The position numbers were made by a program, and so were the translations under genes. A DNA stretch of 13,594 bases from JAEUKA01 sp035340095 (GTDB taxonomy: Bacteria; Myxococcota_A; Polyangia; Palsa-1104; JAEUJZ01): the NCBI GenBank assembly GCA_035340095.1, contig DAORGN010000137.1, forward strand, positions 1-13,594, given 5' to 3'. Positions 13,385 to 13,594 of the stretch are shown here, piece by piece; the first letter of the stretch is position 1, and every line of letters begins with the position of its first letter. The notes below the pieces were generated by a model. The model did no database searches, was not told where the DNA came from, and saw only the letters and a list, made by a program, of their open reading frames with translations.

Positions 13385-13594
13385 TTACTTGCGACGGGCG
13401 GGCTTGGCCGGAGCCGCTTCAGCCGGCGCTTTTTTGGCGCTCGCTTTGGGCTCGGCTTTTTTGTCGGACTTGTCAGCCGCTTTGCCATCTGCAGCGGCAG
13501 GCTTCGGCTTTTTCGCTGGTTCCGCAGCGGCAGGCGCTTTTTCGGCCTTCGCCGGCGCTTTTTCGGCCTTCGCGGGTGCTTTTTCGGCTTTCGC
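13385..13594 (-). CDS. Ala/Lys/Pro-repeat protein, C-terminal end (5' part outside window)
   Basis: The frame is open from the window edge to a TAA at 13387-13385, giving 69 C-terminal residues and no start. The visible part is almost only Ala, Lys, Pro and Glu. Three heptads of the AKAEKAP type come first, followed by AEPAKKPKPAAADGKAADKS and an end reading APAKPARRK. Base composition of the codons is biased in a regular way (Lys codons AAA/AAG, Ala GCG/GCC), as in a true coding repeat rather than noise. This is a basic, disordered tail of the kind seen on histone H1-like, nucleoid or some ribosomal and translation proteins. Which protein carries it cannot be told from this end. It resembles the S20 tail in composition, but the repeat unit differs (seven versus nine residues). 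Confidence 0.72.
   Translation of the reverse strand, partial: AKAEKAPAKAEKAPAKAEKAPAAAEPAKKPKPAAADGKAADKSDKKAEPKASAKKAPAEAAPAKPARRK
13533..13594 (-). repeat. 21-base tandem repeat encoding AKAEKAP heptads
   Basis: Copies at 13533-13553 and 13554-13574 differ at one base. A third copy from 13575 is cut by the window edge and differs at a few third positions. The array probably continues outside the window. Confidence 0.75.

Noticed and set aside
13533..13594. Tandem repeats at the right edge as a non-coding minisatellite
   Set aside because: The unit is a multiple of three, stays open on the minus strand through to a stop, and changes mostly at synonymous third positions, so a coding repeat is the better reading.

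Overview
The window reads as bacterial chromosome of high G+C content from a myxobacterium-like lineage (Myxococcota or another former deltaproteobacterium). The assignment is an inference. It rests on several Cys-rich or beta-propeller lipoproteins, a two-gene DUF4331 pair, proteins with long Ala/Lys/Pro tails, and GTG/TTG starts behind strong purine-rich ribosome binding sites. No phage, transposon, CRISPR, tRNA or rRNA is visible. Every stretch without a gene is shorter than about 225 bases.

Left part (1-3897): a plus-strand pair of secreted or lipoprotein DUF4331-type genes, the first cut by the window edge, faces a minus-strand topoisomerase III gene (topB, GTG start). A short intergenic region of 221 bases then leads to rpsT (ribosomal protein S20), which starts at TTG, has a consensus-like promoter, and carries an unusual Ala/Lys/Pro-rich tail of about 92 residues that doubles its length.

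Middle (4447-6478): a minus-strand ketopantoate-reductase-family oxidoreductase converges on rpsT. It diverges from a plus-strand HAD subfamily IB phosphatase, and the gap between those two holds a short palindrome.

Right part (6479-13232): the most interesting region is a tightly packed minus-strand run of six genes, probably one transcription unit. In order of transcription it encodes: a beta-propeller secreted protein with a c-type haem motif (CAGCH); a lipoprotein with 25 cysteines; an LpxL/HtrB-like acyltransferase; a complete FabF-like ketosynthase; a ketosynthase-like protein that has lost the active-site Cys (Arg instead); and a thioredoxin-TPR protein of the CnoX/YbbN type. Gaps are 5, 4, -1, -4 and 39 bases. 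The acyltransferase plus active and inactive ketosynthase trio resembles parts of aryl-polyene and related type II fatty-acid-like pathways. Its pairing with two cell-envelope proteins and a chaperone-thioredoxin is not one I recognise, so it is the best candidate here for an undescribed pathway. Two genes of this run have ribosome binding sites that can be paired into hairpins.

Right edge (13385-13594): the C-terminal end of another Ala/Lys/Pro-repeat protein on the minus strand, similar in composition to the S20 tail, followed by a terminator-like hairpin.
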